A DNA stretch of 64,000 nucleotides from assembly GCA_022496805.1 (NCBI GenBank), contig CM040103.1, positions 9,504,001 through 9,568,000 on the forward strand, read 5' to 3'. Position 1 is the first letter of the stretch; each line of letters opens with the position of its first letter. The translations under genes and the position numbers were made by a program. Shown here piece after piece: positions 11,267-23,110 of the stretch. Below the pieces are notes generated by a model. The model was given only the letters and a program-made list of their open reading frames with translations. It was not told where the DNA came from and did not search any database. This DNA comes from Pohlia nutans (lineage: Eukaryota > Streptophyta > Bryopsida > Bryales > Mniaceae).

Positions 11267-11580
11267 TTAACTCCTAAAGGACCATAAGGCCACCAGGTGA
11301 CTCCTGTTTTTTAACTCCTAAAGGACCATAAGGCCACCAGGTGGCTCCTGTTTTTTTCAATAATTTTGAGCAGGTTTTATGTAGATTCTTTTTTGTTAAT
11401 TTAAAATAAATAAATTATTTAACATATGTAGTATTCTTCACTAATTCAAGTAATATAAAACTTGGTGCAATTCAAATTATAATTTTCACAATATGATCGA
11501 TTAAACTTGTCATTTTAAACCCAATAATCCTTGGTCCTTTTCAACGCACCAATCCTCGCTTGATTTGGTTTAGGGGTTAA
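11267..11580. mobile_element. TTAA MITE family B with duplicated left end and filler at right end
   Basis: The left terminus TTAACTCCTAAAGGACCATA occurs twice, at 11267 and 11311, as a 44-bp tandem duplication. The right end should read TTGGTCCTTTAGGGGTTAA but is interrupted after TTGGTCCTTT by about 30 bp (11541-11570) before TAGGGGTTAA resumes. The inserted bases are the reverse complement of 11884-11909. It shares its terminal TTAA (11577-11580) with the next element. Confidence 0.8.
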
Positions 11581-11815
11581 CTCCTAAAGGACCAAGAAGC
11601 CCAAATCAAGGCTCATGTTTTTTATAGCAGTTTTGAGGAGGTCTTATATGGACGTCCTCTTGTTCATATTTATTTCTTTTTTGATGAGCACATACAATGT
11701 TCTTTATTGATTTTGGTGATATAAAATTTGGTCCCATTTGAATTATACTTTTCACAATATGATTGATTGAAGTTGTCATTGTAAAACCATGAATCCTTGG
11801 TCCTTTAGGGGTTAA
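11577..11815. mobile_element. TTAA MITE family B, intact copy
   Basis: A 239-bp unit from TTAACTCCTAAAGGACCAAG to TTGGTCCTTTAGGGGTTAA, abutting the previous copy through one shared TTAA. The interior is close to the 3268 copy. Confidence 0.88.
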
Positions 11816-12173
11816 ACGTCAAAGGAAGTCCCATAGGCTTATTCAAAAGAGAATAATGAAGAAAAAAGTGAATTTTCTCAACTAAATCAAGCGAGGATTG
11901 GTGCGTTGAAAAGCTACTGAAAAAAACGATCTAGGTTCCAAATTTGGGCCTCATTTGAGAGATCGTGGAATCGTTGGTAAGCAATCAAAGTTATCAAATT
12001 GAACAGGTTTTGAGGTTGGGGCAACTGAGGTGCCGCAGTGCTACAGTGTTGGCCAACAGTGCCCAGTAGAGCCGTTTTTGCATTTTTTTTTTTTTAATCT
12101 TTTTCGTTTTTTTTTTTTTTTTTTCCCCTCCAAAACCTTTCGGACTGCCCCGCCCAGGTCCTCTTGAAGTTTA
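11816..12173. other. Unassigned repeat remnant and poly-T tracts
   Basis: 11818-11915 resembles, in inverted orientation, about 31120-31205 (shared GATTGGTGCGTTG/CACCAATCC-type, GAGAATAATG and CCATAGGCTTATTC-type blocks), so it is an interspersed repeat. Two long T runs lie at about 12083-12124. No gene seen. Confidence 0.4.
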
Positions 12174-12221
12174 AGGATTAAGGTCTCTTTACACTAGAAG
12201 GCGAGAAGGAGGAAATTTAAC

Positions 12222-12365
12222 TTAGGGCCTCTTTACAGTAGAGGTGAGAAGTCGTGAGGAGAGAATTTCAACCAATGGGAGGCTTAAAAACCGAGTAGAC
12301 CAATTTCTCATTGGCTGAAATTTCTCTCCTCGCGGCTTCTTGCCTCTAGTGTAAAGAGGCCCTTA
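12222..12365. mobile_element. TTA-flanked MITE, GGGCCTCTTTACA ends
   Basis: A 138-bp palindromic element begins GGGCCTCTTTACAGTAGAGG, ends CCTCTAGTGTAAAGAGGCCC, and sits between TTA direct repeats at 12222-12224 and 12363-12365. A half copy (AGGTCTCTTTACACTAGAAGG) precedes it at about 12174-12218. The TSD and end sequence fit PIF/Harbinger (Tourist). Confidence 0.85.
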
Positions 12366-12682
12366 GAGCATAATTTTGAATAGGATTTGTCCTTTAATAA
12401 TTAACGGATGACAAGTAAGCTTGAAATCACCCCGGGCTCTGAAAACCTCTTAGATGTTCAGGGTCCTCGATTAACTATTGAAAGCTAAGCTGAGATGAAT
12501 AGTGACACCAATTGATGTATGGTGGTAGTGCATGATTAGATCATTTGTTAAACGCAAAGTGAAATAGTTATATGTTGTTGGAGAATTACAGCTGAAAATC
12601 ACTTTGTAGAGTCCATCCGTTTTGCAAAGTTTTCTTTGAGATGCTCAAAAAGCATTTTGCATTTGCAACTGAGAATTGCACT

Positions 12683-13216
12683 TTGAAGGTCATCCAAAAA
12701 TTATTCCATCAACATTACGCAATTAGACTTTTAAAATAGTAAGTAAGTCACTCACAAGTCATCATACATGGATTGTGTAATCATGATGTGAATTAAAAAG
12801 AGAAAATTGCACTAGCTTTAGTTGTTTTGAGGGCTTTGAACTGGGTTTTTGTATCCAAGGTCTCCCTTCATATAAATTGTTGACCGATCCATGCACATTC
12901 ATTTTTCCAAAGTTAGAGAGCTATCCAAAGTGTTAGTGGAGATGCTTTAGAGATGCTATGGTTAAGAGCTTCTCCATCAACATTTTGGATAGCTATCAAG
13001 TTCTAGAAAAACGGATGAGCATGCATAGTTTATTTGAAGTTTGACACTAAATAGTACAACCCACTTGAACGCCCTCAAAACGATGACCCAAACTAGTGTA
13101 TCTTCTCTTCTTAATGATTGCACAATCCATACTTAGTGATTTGTGGGTGGCTTACTTACTATTTTCATAGTATAATTGAATGGTGTTGATTTAGGTCTTA
13201 AAACATTCTCTCAGAT
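12683..13216. repeat. Foldback repeat with arms of about 260 bp
   Basis: The left arm (about 12683-12945) and right arm (about 12962-13216) are inverted repeats with only a few unpaired bases between. Examples are AATAGTAAGTAAGTCAC against its complement near 13150-13166, ATGGATTGTG near 12770 against CACAATCCAT near 13121, and GAGCTATCCAAAG against TTTGGATAGCTAT at the centre. A transcript would form a long imperfect hairpin. No gene seen in it, and I found no target duplication. Confidence 0.7.
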
Positions 13217-13399
13217 GGACCTTACAGAAATAGGAAATGTTCAATGATTTCTCCTTCAAATGATAAAATTTTGAACTTAACTAGCCAAATTTGAATTTCA
13301 ATCACTATAAGAAACCGATGTTTTTGTGACGGATTTTTTTGGATGTCTTGTTGTTTTTATTGTTTTCAAGACAACTTGACATTACATTTGATGTTATTA

Positions 13400-14115
13400 T
13401 TGACTTCTAAATGCCCAAGGGGGTCATCCACCCAAAATTGCCTCATTTTGGGCATTTTTGTTGGTGCTTTCAAAACCTCTAATTCAAGCTCCAATCGTAA
13501 GATCTTCTGCTCCTGAGCCTTATAAACCATCCTTCAAAATTTCAAAACATTTGACGATACGGATGTCAAGATAATAGCAAATGAAGTTGAGATTTTGAAA
13601 TTTCAAGCTTTGAAACATCCATACAACTTTGCTTTGATTGGTTTTCAAATCAAAAAAAAAAAAACAAATTAAAATAAATAATAAAAATAAATAAATAAAA
13701 ATTGAAATGATGTGCCATTTTTGAACATCCTGTAAATGGAAGCAAGAGATTTTGGCTAAATTATATTGTCTCTTCAACTCTCCTCCTATTGAATGAGCGC
13801 ACACCTCATGACATGCAACATATGTGGGCGAGAGGCAACTTCCTTTGAGGTGCTCAATGAATCTCATTGGCTTAAATTTTTTTGGCAAACTTACCCAGAG
13901 TATTGAAGTTGCTTTTCAATATTGAGATGTTTTACTTTGAAAAATTCCCACAAGTGGAGTTTTGATCAGATGAACATAATTCCAATTGCAATGAAAAGAA
14001 GACTTGTTTATCTATGACATTATATTTTTTATGTTGAAAAAAAATTATTTTTAGGAGGCTGGGTAGCTTGGGAAAATGGGTAGAGACTAATGGTCTCTTG
14101 GGAGCCTAGGAATTA
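13400..14115. mobile_element. TTAA-type element, family D, degenerate copy
   Basis: It starts TTGACTTCTAAATGCCCAAG and ends near AGCCTAGGAATTAA. The segment from about 13740 (GCAAGAGATTTTGGCTAAAT) to 14100 is homologous to 35930-36305, the right half of the family D copy at 35621-36305. The termini are decayed, so boundaries are approximate. Confidence 0.55.
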
Positions 14116-14835
14116 ATATAAAAATAGTCGGACGTCCAAAAAAAATCCAATATAAAAAACATGGGTTTTTTATAACTATAATTAAATAATCTATAACCAA
14201 AGGTTGGTTTGATCTTCCCAAACATTGGTTTGAATTTGTTGCAAAGAGTAACACGATTTTTTTTCTATTAGAGAGTTTTCCGCAAAGTGGATGCCACTTA
14301 CAGCCTTCGTTTTATTGAAATTTTGGGAAACGTAAATTGAGTGAGGTTCATTAATTAGCAAAAAACAAAGCATGCGCCGGATGAGCTGGTGGTGGAGATA
14401 GAAGCATTGATTAGAAGCAAAAAGCTAATTCCGGGACATCATGGGCGGAGTCAAAGCTTGGGGCTCCTTGACGTAACTAAAATTGGTCGGATCAAGAAAA
14501 CGAAGGATCTAAAGTTTTTGGGCACCGTTTCTGGAGCCTTAAAACTTGACACCTTCAGTTGTCTAAGAGCAATTGTCATGTTTACTTTTATTGAATTCTC
14601 AATCATAGTTTTTACAAACTTTGGTCCAGTCACCCCTCTTTTACAGAGTTTGCGGATAACTCTAATAAGAGCTGAATTTCTCTGTTAAGTCAAGTAGTTA
14701 CATATCCATGAGAATTTTGTTTCCTCGTCAAATCAAGTAATTACATTTGGCCTAGTAAGTTGCAAAATTGAACTATCAATAAAGCCAGTTCAACAAGTAG
14801 TGCCAACTCAGGCAACTATCATCTACAATGGTATT
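14116..14835. other. No gene seen
   Basis: An open frame of 99 codons at 14389-14688 overlaps a 60-codon frame on the other strand. Neither shows a motif, and both ends lack splice or start context. I see no repeat match in the window. Confidence 0.4.
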
Positions 14836-15456
14836 TTAACCCCTAAACATACTAGGGTACCCTTGGAATTGAGAATTTGAGAAAAAAACATCATAAACTA
14901 CTATTTGGAAGAATATTTTGGAGTTGATATACAAATGAAAGTTGTAGATATTGAATTTTAGATTCCATTGCTACGATTCGATTCACTAATACTATCACCA
15001 ATATTTAATCATCAATTTTGAAAGTTAAAACTAAAAATTCCTTCTAAATTGGATTACAAACAAAATTTCAATATTTTTGAGTAAAATTTGTTTGAATGAA
15101 TTTGAAATGAGATACTCGTAAACATGGTGATTCTTGGAAAGTTTTGTGTTTCTTAAATCTATGATCTCATATTTGCAAGGCCCCTTTTGAACTACAATCA
15201 ATGCAATTTTGGCTTGGTCAACGACTTGACATACTTCTAAAGTTTCAATTTTAGAAAAAGATGCATTCAAGTATGACTAAATCCAACCGTTGGATAGGAC
15301 AACAACTTGATGAAGAATCTCCAAAAAATTGAATGACTTTCATCCAAGCATTGATGGGAACATGCGTGGAAGGGTTTGAATCTGTTGATGAAAACGTGGA
15401 AGGGTTTGAATCTCTTCGTCCTCCACTTTCTGGACGCTCTGACGTTTAGGGGTTAA
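14836..15456. mobile_element. TTAA MITE family G, copy 1
   Basis: A 621-bp unit from TTAACCCCTAAACATACTAG to CTGACGTTTAGGGGTTAA. The second copy lies inverted at 49133-49722 (shared ATCCAACCGTTGGATAG-type and TGACATACTTCTAAAG-type blocks). The last TTAA is shared with the adjoining family A element. Confidence 0.88.
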
Positions 15457-16263
15457 CCCTTTAGTAACCAGGGTACTGTAGCTCAGAGCCCTGGATTTCA
15501 GTAGATTTTTCCACTGTGGTTGAGACTACCAAAAATAGAATGGGTTAAATTAGAAAGTAACTGTACAATTCTATTCTCAACTCGAGAGCACACATTTTAT
15601 CAAAATTTGAGAATCATCCAATGGTGGGATCGGAAGATTATAGTATGTATTTGAACTGTATAATGCACGCTCAAAAACGAGATTTTGGGGGGTGTGTGAC
15701 TTCAAAGTTAAATATAATTTGAGGTAAATTTTCAAAAATAAAAGCAGAGAAGTTCAGCTATGCCCTATGTCAACACCTCTCCGTTGCAATCTTTCATATC
15801 AAAAATAGACTCACACATAATTATTGTGAGATTTATAAGTGAAAGTGACTTCTCCATTTACGGTTTAGGACAAAATTTTATATGTTGAAAATTGACAGGA
15901 GTGGGTACATTAGTCGAGATCGGATTACACACACTAATGGAAGATGAAGAAGAGAACACAATCCAAAAAAATAAAACAAGATAACAAACTTCCAAACACA
16001 AGAAATACTACATAATGCATATGTTGTATTTGTAAGTATTTACTGTATTTTCATGTATTTGCAGTATTTTCGCGTTCTGTTGATAGGTATTTTGATAGTT
16101 GTACAATTCCAAATTGAAAATTTCTTTTTCTGGAAGGTGCGTAATGTATGTGGGCAAATCTGAACCTCAAAACTGAAGTTCCAATTTTTCACGGATTCTC
16201 TGCTAATTGCATTTCGGACGTTGTAGTGACTATAATGTGGTTTGCTGGGCACTAAAGGGTTAA
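15453..16263. mobile_element. TTAA MITE family A, full copy
   Basis: An 811-bp unit from TTAACCCTTTAGTAACCAGG to GGGCACTAAAGGGTTAA. It is nearly identical along its length to 42292-43101 and, for its last 278 bp, to the window start. No coding frame. The high similarity of the three copies suggests recent spread. Confidence 0.92.
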
Positions 16264-16817
16264 AGACAATTTGATCATGATGATCATAGTTTTCACTTCC
16301 CGAGCTTTCCTGAGAGGATTTTCAAAAAGCACCAATAATTCATTTTCTGAACTAAGGTATGTGCACCAATAATTGCTACTAATAGAAACTGAGAACAGTT
16401 TTTATTGTTAAACGCATTTTCTTTTTACGGGGCTTATTTGCATATGAAAAATGATTCTAATGCACTGTAGCATGCGTTATTGAACATTACAAGAATAAGT
16501 TATGAATCTTTAAAGTATTGTTACAAATGAATTCAAAGTTAATCCTAGGCTCTTGTACTTTCCTATATTTATAAATCCTTTTTTGTTATAATTGTACACA
16601 TGTACTATTTTTAATGTATTTCTTTTACTTTTTTATATTTATAAACCCTTTTTTGTTATAATTATGTTACTTTACTATTTTTAATTTAAAATACTCTAAA
16701 CCTTTGTTTGTTGTGTTGCTTCTATCACCCTAAAGTCAACTCTTTCTCATCCATAAACAACCCTCTAAACCTTTTCTCTTATCTAAACTCTAAACTCTCA
16801 AACTGTTTTCTATCAAG

Positions 16818-17726
16818 ATGGCTAGAAAAACAAAAACAACCGTAGACCCTAGGAATGTTCCAAGTGTAGGAGAGCCTCCTACAGAGGAGCATCCTATGGT
16901 AGGGGATCTAGGACCCATGCAATTAAGAATCTGCTGTCCTAGAAGTGAGGCAAAGTCAGTCAGGAATCCTAGGCCACGTTTAGATAACCCTGCTAGAGTA
17001 CTAGAGTCCGTGCCAGAGTCTCCTCTTCTACGACGTTTGTGGAATCCTATCAATCCCCAAGTTCCAGTACCATGTGAAGTTCCTGTCTTTCACTTTAGAA
17101 TTGGGACTTCACAAAACCCTGTTGACCCTAGGAATGTAGATTTAGATTCAGCTTGTTGTTGTATCTGTCTCTGGATTTACCTAAAGATTGATAGGACATA
17201 TATCTCGACCCGCAAATAGATTTGTGTGGGTTAGAGATATTCCAAAGTTTAATCATTTGATCTACATTATGTCAGATCCAATAGTTGTAAAGATATTTGC
17301 TGGTATCACTATAGCCGAGAAACTAAACACAAAAAATAGAATAATAGACTAGTTGAGAGAATTTCACAATCTAACTCTGACAAAGAATGATGATCTCCTA
17401 GTATTGTCTAAAAACCAAGTCAATTGTCCGGTAGGACCCTTGTCCACAGTTCTCTATAACATTGGAGCTAGGGTCTATAGAGTACAATTCTATGGAATGA
17501 AGTGGGCTATTCCACAAGCAGAGCCCTTACTAGATACTCTCATTGATAGATACTTAGACACTATGGGTGATGATGCAATAAAGAAAAAGAACCTCTTTGA
17601 TATAGAAGTGCAACATTCAAGAAACAATTTAATGTTGTTCAGATTTTCTCATTCCCAAACCAATCGCAAAGTGGACCCTATACTAGCATACCATATGCCC
17701 ATATATATAATCTTTTTTGCATGACA
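16818..17726 (+). pseudogene. Decayed unidentified coding region
   Basis: The sequence starts with MARKTKTTVDPRN, a basic then proline-rich stretch, open to about 17219. One base out of register from about 17186 the frame reads LIGHISRPANRFVWVRDIP, then FAGITIAEKLNTKN, meets a single TAG at about 17350-17352, and continues in the same frame LREFHNLTLTKNDDLLVLS to a stop near 17722. The composition of the second half is that of a folded protein. So this looks like one gene of about 300 residues broken by one frameshift and one stop. I do not recognise the family; a transposable-element or viral-relic origin is possible. It sits alone between two TTAA elements. Confidence 0.45.
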
Positions 17727-17876
17727 ATTTGGTTGAATTGGTAGCCTTTTGGAGGCCTACAATTTTAACTAATAGAAATACATTTTTGTGTTAGAATGTA
17801 CATTTTAGGTGGATTGAGTGATTTTTCCATTTGAAGTGTAGCTACATTGTTTGTTTTGTTTAGTGTCACCAATGCT

Positions 17877-18429
17877 TTAACTCTTAAGCGTCCACACTAT
17901 ATTTATCTCGTCAAATCTCATCAATTGCTCACATTTTAAAATATATTCTATTTTTTTCATATTTTTCTTATACAGTTTATTGTTAAATCCATTTATACTA
18001 ATTTTTTCATAAATATTTAAATAAAAATGAAAATTTTAAGATTTTCAAGAAAAAATCTCTTTTAATAGTCATAGTAATTACAAAAATGCCTAAAATAGCA
18101 TGAAATTTTAGGAGAAACGTAAATAATAGTAATGAACAACAAGATGTAGGTGGCACGCTTCTTGAGCTTACATAAAAAGAAATTCGATTGATGGCCTTTT
18201 TTGTAGTGTATATTGGAGTTTTAGGGTTTTGAACTTTAAAGTGCTATAAAATGCAATTTTTATTTTTATTGAGGAATAGTAAATTGGACTAGAAAGTAGA
18301 AGATAGCCCCTACACTTTCTTGGCTAGGACCAATTTCATTTGAAATTAGGAACTAGGTGAAAATCAATGTTTGAATATAAAAAAATCAAACATGGCTCCA
18401 TGGGGCTCTTTGCACGCTTAGGGATTAAA
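17877..18429. mobile_element. TTAA MITE family F
   Basis: A 553-bp unit from TTAACTCTTAAGCGTCCACA to TGCACGCTTAGGGATTAA. The ends are inverted repeats of the general TTAA type and the interior is AT-rich and non-coding. No second copy seen in the window. Confidence 0.7.
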
Positions 18430-18706
18430 GTGATACCAAAATGGTGTGAAATAGAATAAATAAATAATTGTTTGGTAAACAAGGTATCTCGGAACCACGA
18501 TAAAAAAAATAAAAAAAATAATCAATCAACCAACAAGTAACTAGTCAACACGTGCCGATACAAAACTCAAATGGTGTTCATTGATAGATATATTAATATA
18601 TGGTGTTTGGATTAGCATTAAACCTATAAGATATTGAATCAAGCACTAAAATGAAATAAATGGATTACCTTGTGCTCTTTAGGTTGTCATATGCTTCTTT
18701 TTTATT

Positions 18707-18708
<2 letters not shown>

Positions 18709-18776
<68 letters not shown>

Positions 18777-18778
18777 AT
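18709..18778. repeat. (AT)n microsatellite
   Basis: About 60 bp of uninterrupted AT repeats followed by a short AATATAAT tail. Confidence 0.95.
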
Positions 18779-18834
18779 ATACCTCAAATATTCCAACTCG
18801 TGATAACCAAATACCTTTTTAATGCACATGGTTA

Positions 18835-18952
18835 CAGATAGATAGATAGAAACTCCGGTCTTAGTGGAGGGCCAATGTGAATAAAGTGTCTATTTGTTTT
18901 GCCAGTGTGCCAATGTCCACGAGACAAAGGTCCATTAGTACAAAACTATTCT
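18835..18952 (+). repeat. GATAGATAGAAAC interspersed repeat, copy 1
   Basis: It starts with GATAGATAGATAGAAACTCC and continues through GTGAATAAAGTGTCTATTTG to GACAAAGGTCCATTAG. Related copies occur at 59535-59640, 59985-60085 and, without the GATA start, 61607-61700. Members share the AATAAAGTGT and CACYGGACAAAGGGCCATTA-type blocks. I see no inverted ends, and the class is unknown. Confidence 0.6.
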
Positions 18953-19292
18953 CTCCTTTTGGGAATAGACACTTTAGAAACCTCTAACCGATATGAGTAC
19001 TTGATGGGACGTGACAATGTTGCTATTTGGTGGGTATATATTTGTGGTAGTTTAGTAAGTAGTCATCAAGTCATTATTCCATGGTTGGTTGTTGTGGGAT
19101 GTTATATCATTATTAATTGGTCTGGGTTCAATTCCTAGTCGGGTCCGTGGGAGTAGTAATATGATTTAGATGATTTGGTGCTACTGTACTGGTGAATTAT
19201 CATAGGCAAGAAAGTTGTAGCAACTAGTTGGCTCTATCCTACGTTTTTGAGACAAGATTTGGAGAGAAAAGAGTGATTTGGTGCACTTTCCC

Positions 19293-19867
19293 TTAACCCC
19301 TAACCGCCCAACCATGCATATTTTGCATGATGTACGGATTTGAACTCCAATTTCTCATCCATCATGCACTTTTTGTAGTGTGGATTTTTTACTGAAAATT
19401 TTATGGGAAGTTAGCTCCGTGCATGTGTGATCCGATTAAAAAGGGGATGATTGGTGAATTTTTGTGCCTCATTTCATGTTGTAGTGTTCCACTTATAATT
19501 TTGAAGATTTTAGTCTAAAAGTGCTCTTGAAAAAGTCAATTACTAAAATTAAGCAACCAAATAATCTCCAAAAATCACTATACTTAGAGTATTACATTTC
19601 AACCCATCCCAAAAAAATTCATTATTATATTGTCTATATCTTATTTGTAATCATATTACGAAAGAGCTCTAAATTTGAAGTTTGAAAATTTATACACAAA
19701 TATTGGTGATAGCAATCACAAATCCTACGGTATGGATAGAATCTAAAATTCATAATGTACAACTTTTACTCATTCATCGAGTTGAAAATATCCCTTTTAA
19801 TTGCATTTTATAATGCATCTTCAAAAAACTGCCAAATCTGAAAAGGGTGAGAACGTTTAGGGGTTAA
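19293..19867. mobile_element. TTAA MITE family C, copy 2 (inverted)
   Basis: A 575-bp unit from TTAACCCCTAACCGCCCAAC to AGAACGTTTAGGGGTTAA, the reverse of the 10687 copy along its whole length. Confidence 0.9.
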
Positions 19868-20647
19868 GGGGTTTTTATTCATTTATTTATTTATTTATAT
19901 TGTTCGAGGGGTATTGGTTAGTTATTTTCTGGTTTTCGTTTACGTAGGATGATATTTGGTTACACTAAATACAATGTTAGTGATCCTTTAAGTAAGAAAA
20001 TATTTTTTGGTTCAAAAACTAGGTAGACTCTTCATTCTATTTCGTGTTGGAAACAATAAATGAATGATAGAGTGAATGAGTTGTTTTTGATTAAATTTGT
20101 ACCATGGATCCACCATCATGTATTTAAAAATACTTTAAAATTTCATTTAATTAAATTTCTATCTATTAGCTTGTATTTACAATATTAATTTTAATAATTG
20201 ATTTAATGTAATCAAATATTTATACATTACTTCTTATAATTTTTTAATATTTCAATGCAATTTAACCAAATATATTTATAGGTTCATATACATAATATTT
20301 TATATTTAATTTAATCAAAAGAATTGATGTCACTTCGGTGCTCCTTCCATTTATGTTGCCGAGAAATGATGATAGCATAGATGTAGGGCATGGTCAATAC
20401 ATTTGTGTTGAATATTTCATTTTATACAAACACAACATTTAGTAGCCTTCATGTCCACTGTCTTTCTTTCATGCACTCTGCCCATCACTTTGAGCCTCCA
20501 CATGTTCACTTAGCGTCTAATAAAGTTTTGTGGGTGTGAAATATTCGACACCATCTATTGTAGAATTAAGGCAGAAATAGTGCATACTGATGAATGTTAT
20601 GAAACAATGTTTTTTTTTCTTGGCAATTTTAAGCTTTTGACAGCTGC
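19868..20647. other. No gene seen; AT-rich
   Basis: It is very AT-rich with short ATTT repeats at about 19875-19900. About 20420-20520 is an inverted, diverged match to about 39400-39500 and 57640-57770 (shared CATGCACTCTGCC/GGCAGAGTGCATG-type and AACATTTAGTAGCCTTCATG-type blocks), an unclassified repeat. Confidence 0.4.
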
Positions 20648-21971
20648 TTAGGGGGTCTTTACACTAGTGACCAAGAGCCGGGATGGATAATTCTCTTGGT
20701 CACGGCCCTTGGTCAAGAGCCATGACCAAGAGCCAACTTTCCCATCCATTGGTCATCAACAATAGTGTAAAGTGAACTTGGACCAAAGGGAAGGTGGGCT
20801 GAATTTTTTAATGTATTTTTTTAGTGAGGCGAAACAAAATTACCGTAGTTAAATAGCAGGTTCGGCACAAAATAATTCTAATAATAGATGCCTAAAATTT
20901 TGGAATATTATTGGCATTCTTTGCCGAATATAATATTAGTTATTTTTCAAAATTATTGAAAAGTAAGAAATTTTTACTTCTCCCAAGAATTTTACTTACA
21001 ATGGAAGGTTTTGTGAATTCTAGAGAAGAGAAGGTGCTCATTTGTAATCAAGCTCACTTACATTAGTCCACAAAGAATATGGGTTAAGAAGTAGCAAGAC
21101 TCTAGGTGAGGCTTTTCAAATGTGTTGTACACAGATTTTTGGAGTCCAATTGAGCATAGAAGATGAAGTTTTATAGAAATTTGTCCAACTAACAAAAGTT
21201 GATAAATCAATCCTTCTTCCACCTCCAACAATTTTTGTGTTAAAATACGTCTTAATGCAAAAGATATGGACAAAACATTGCAGCCGTGTAAAGATCAAAA
21301 AATTAAAATGCGTTCATAACAGTTTTTTGGAGCTCATTTGTGCATAGAAGATCAACTTTTTTGGAATTTTGTTGGTCTAAGAAAAGTTTAGAAATCAAGT
21401 AATATTTCATCTCCAAAAAATTTTATGTCATTTGAAGACTCTATGCAAAAGTTATGCCTGTTATAAAAATGAAGACTAACTAGGTGCTTTACCTCAAAGT
21501 TTACATATCCCATATGCATTGTTGGACACAACTCCACTCCACTTGCATAAAGCACAGAGCATTCTCCTCTCTTCACTCACAACTTACTTGTCATCCAATG
21601 CAAGAGAGTTGTATATGATAAAAACTTAAATAGGATTTAAGCCGAATTTAAAAAAATTAAAATAGAAAATTGCCAAAAATAAAATGAAATTCCATTGGTG
21701 TAGGGTTTTTTCAGCTCTTGGTCACCCGGACTTTGCGGCGAGAGAACCTATTTTGGTGGTCTCGCCGCATTATCCGGGTGACCATGAATCCTTATCCATT
21801 TCTGGACATGTAGAATTCCATGTCATTTTCTCATCCATTTTTAGTCTTGGTCACTTCCTCCTTTTCTGGCGAGTGTAAAGTGTACTTGGACCGGCCGGCT
21901 CTTATCCTCCAATCATAATGCAAAATTTCCCTTGGCCACGGCCCTTGGTCACTAGTGTAAAGACCCCCTTA
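20648..21971. mobile_element. 1.3-kb TTA-flanked element, GGGGGTCTTTACACTAGTGACC ends
   Basis: The left end GGGGGTCTTTACACTAGTGA and its complement at the right end are perfect over at least 20 bp, with TTA direct repeats at 20648-20650 and 21969-21971. The body contains repeated CTTGGTC/GACCAAG blocks near both ends and a strong inner palindrome at about 21719-21784 (GGTCACCCGGACTTTGCGGC against its complement). Only short open frames occur, so the element is non-autonomous. TSD and ends suggest PIF/Harbinger. Confidence 0.85.
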
Positions 21972-22099
21972 GAACAAAAAAACACTGTTATGAAAACAAG
22001 GCTTCATTAGAAAAAAAATTTGGATAGATAATTTTCATGATTCTCTTTTTTCACTGTGAAAAGAATTCCCAAAACTTTTAACATTTCATTTTTAAAATA

Positions 22100-22400
22100 T
22101 TTTTGTGCTGACCGTGTGCTGTACTGTACCCCGCAAGGGTACATCATAAGGTAGTGGGACCAATTCCCGACTGAATTTCAGGTTTGTATACTTAGACTTG
22201 TGAAAGAATTTTTTTATAATTTTTGGATGCTCTGCAAAGCTATCGCAAAGGCATCCCCCAAAAAAAAACATTTTTTGAGCATTTCTACAATTTTCTATGA
22301 TTTTTTAAGTCTGAAAGCTTAGAGTGACCATTAACCGCTCATAGAGTCATGGTTTTCATGAGAGGTTGGATTCTGAAAATAGAGTGCTTCTACACCAATC
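22100..22400. repeat. Old interspersed repeat shared with 4130-4400
   Basis: The two regions share, in order, a TGAAAGAA block, GGATGCTCTGCAAAGCT-type, GCAAAGGCATCCCC-type, an A run and ACAATTTTCTATGA-type sequence. No ends or reading frame identified. Confidence 0.45.
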
Positions 22401-23110
22401 AGAAGCTCCTGATTTTTCCAAGCATGGACGAAATTAGAACACTCTTGGACACTATCTGAAACCATGCTGGTTGGTTTCTGACACCCATCCCCCAATCAGT
22501 AGGGGTCGGAATTACAACCCGGTCGGAAATATGACCCTCTACCTTACATGTCAAACAAGGGAGGTGAAAATGAAGTAAGCTTATCAATGAATGATAGTGA
22601 TCGAAGGTGTCGCACGGATATTGTTGCGATATAAGTTAAGGGAGGAGCAATAAGGTCAGAAGCGGAACATGGTGGTTATCAACCACTTTGTCAGATGCTG
22701 CACGTCTTATTAGGCCAGATACTTCAAGTCCCAGCCAGCCAACCTGGTTTTAAATTTTCATGGTATCATACAGTGATTTTCATTTCAATTTTCTCAACTA
22801 GCCAGCTTTTTTCACGATACTTGGGTGATACCCGGGTGGTACCTGGGCAAGATTTGGATTTTCTCAATCATGTTTCAAAAATCTTTCATTAAAATTAGCC
22901 CCTACATTTCAAGTGTAGTAATTGGGTTATTTTTAAGCTAAAAAAGACTGAGAAGAGCAGGGCTTACGTTATGGATCATTTAGAGTCTTGGAAGGGATGG
23001 TTTGGCCTCAACCACAAAATGATGTATAGGGAAAGGCCTCAAAGGGAGGGGGTTCTTCTTTTTTAGGGCACAAGGTTGTGGGTAGCAGCTCACCCTAAAA
23101 GGTCTTCTTC

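Noticed and set aside
19105..19150. GGGTTCAATTCCTAG, a tRNA T-arm and B-box match
   Set aside because: No matching acceptor stem, anticodon arm or A box at proper distance upstream; a chance match or a very old SINE remnant.
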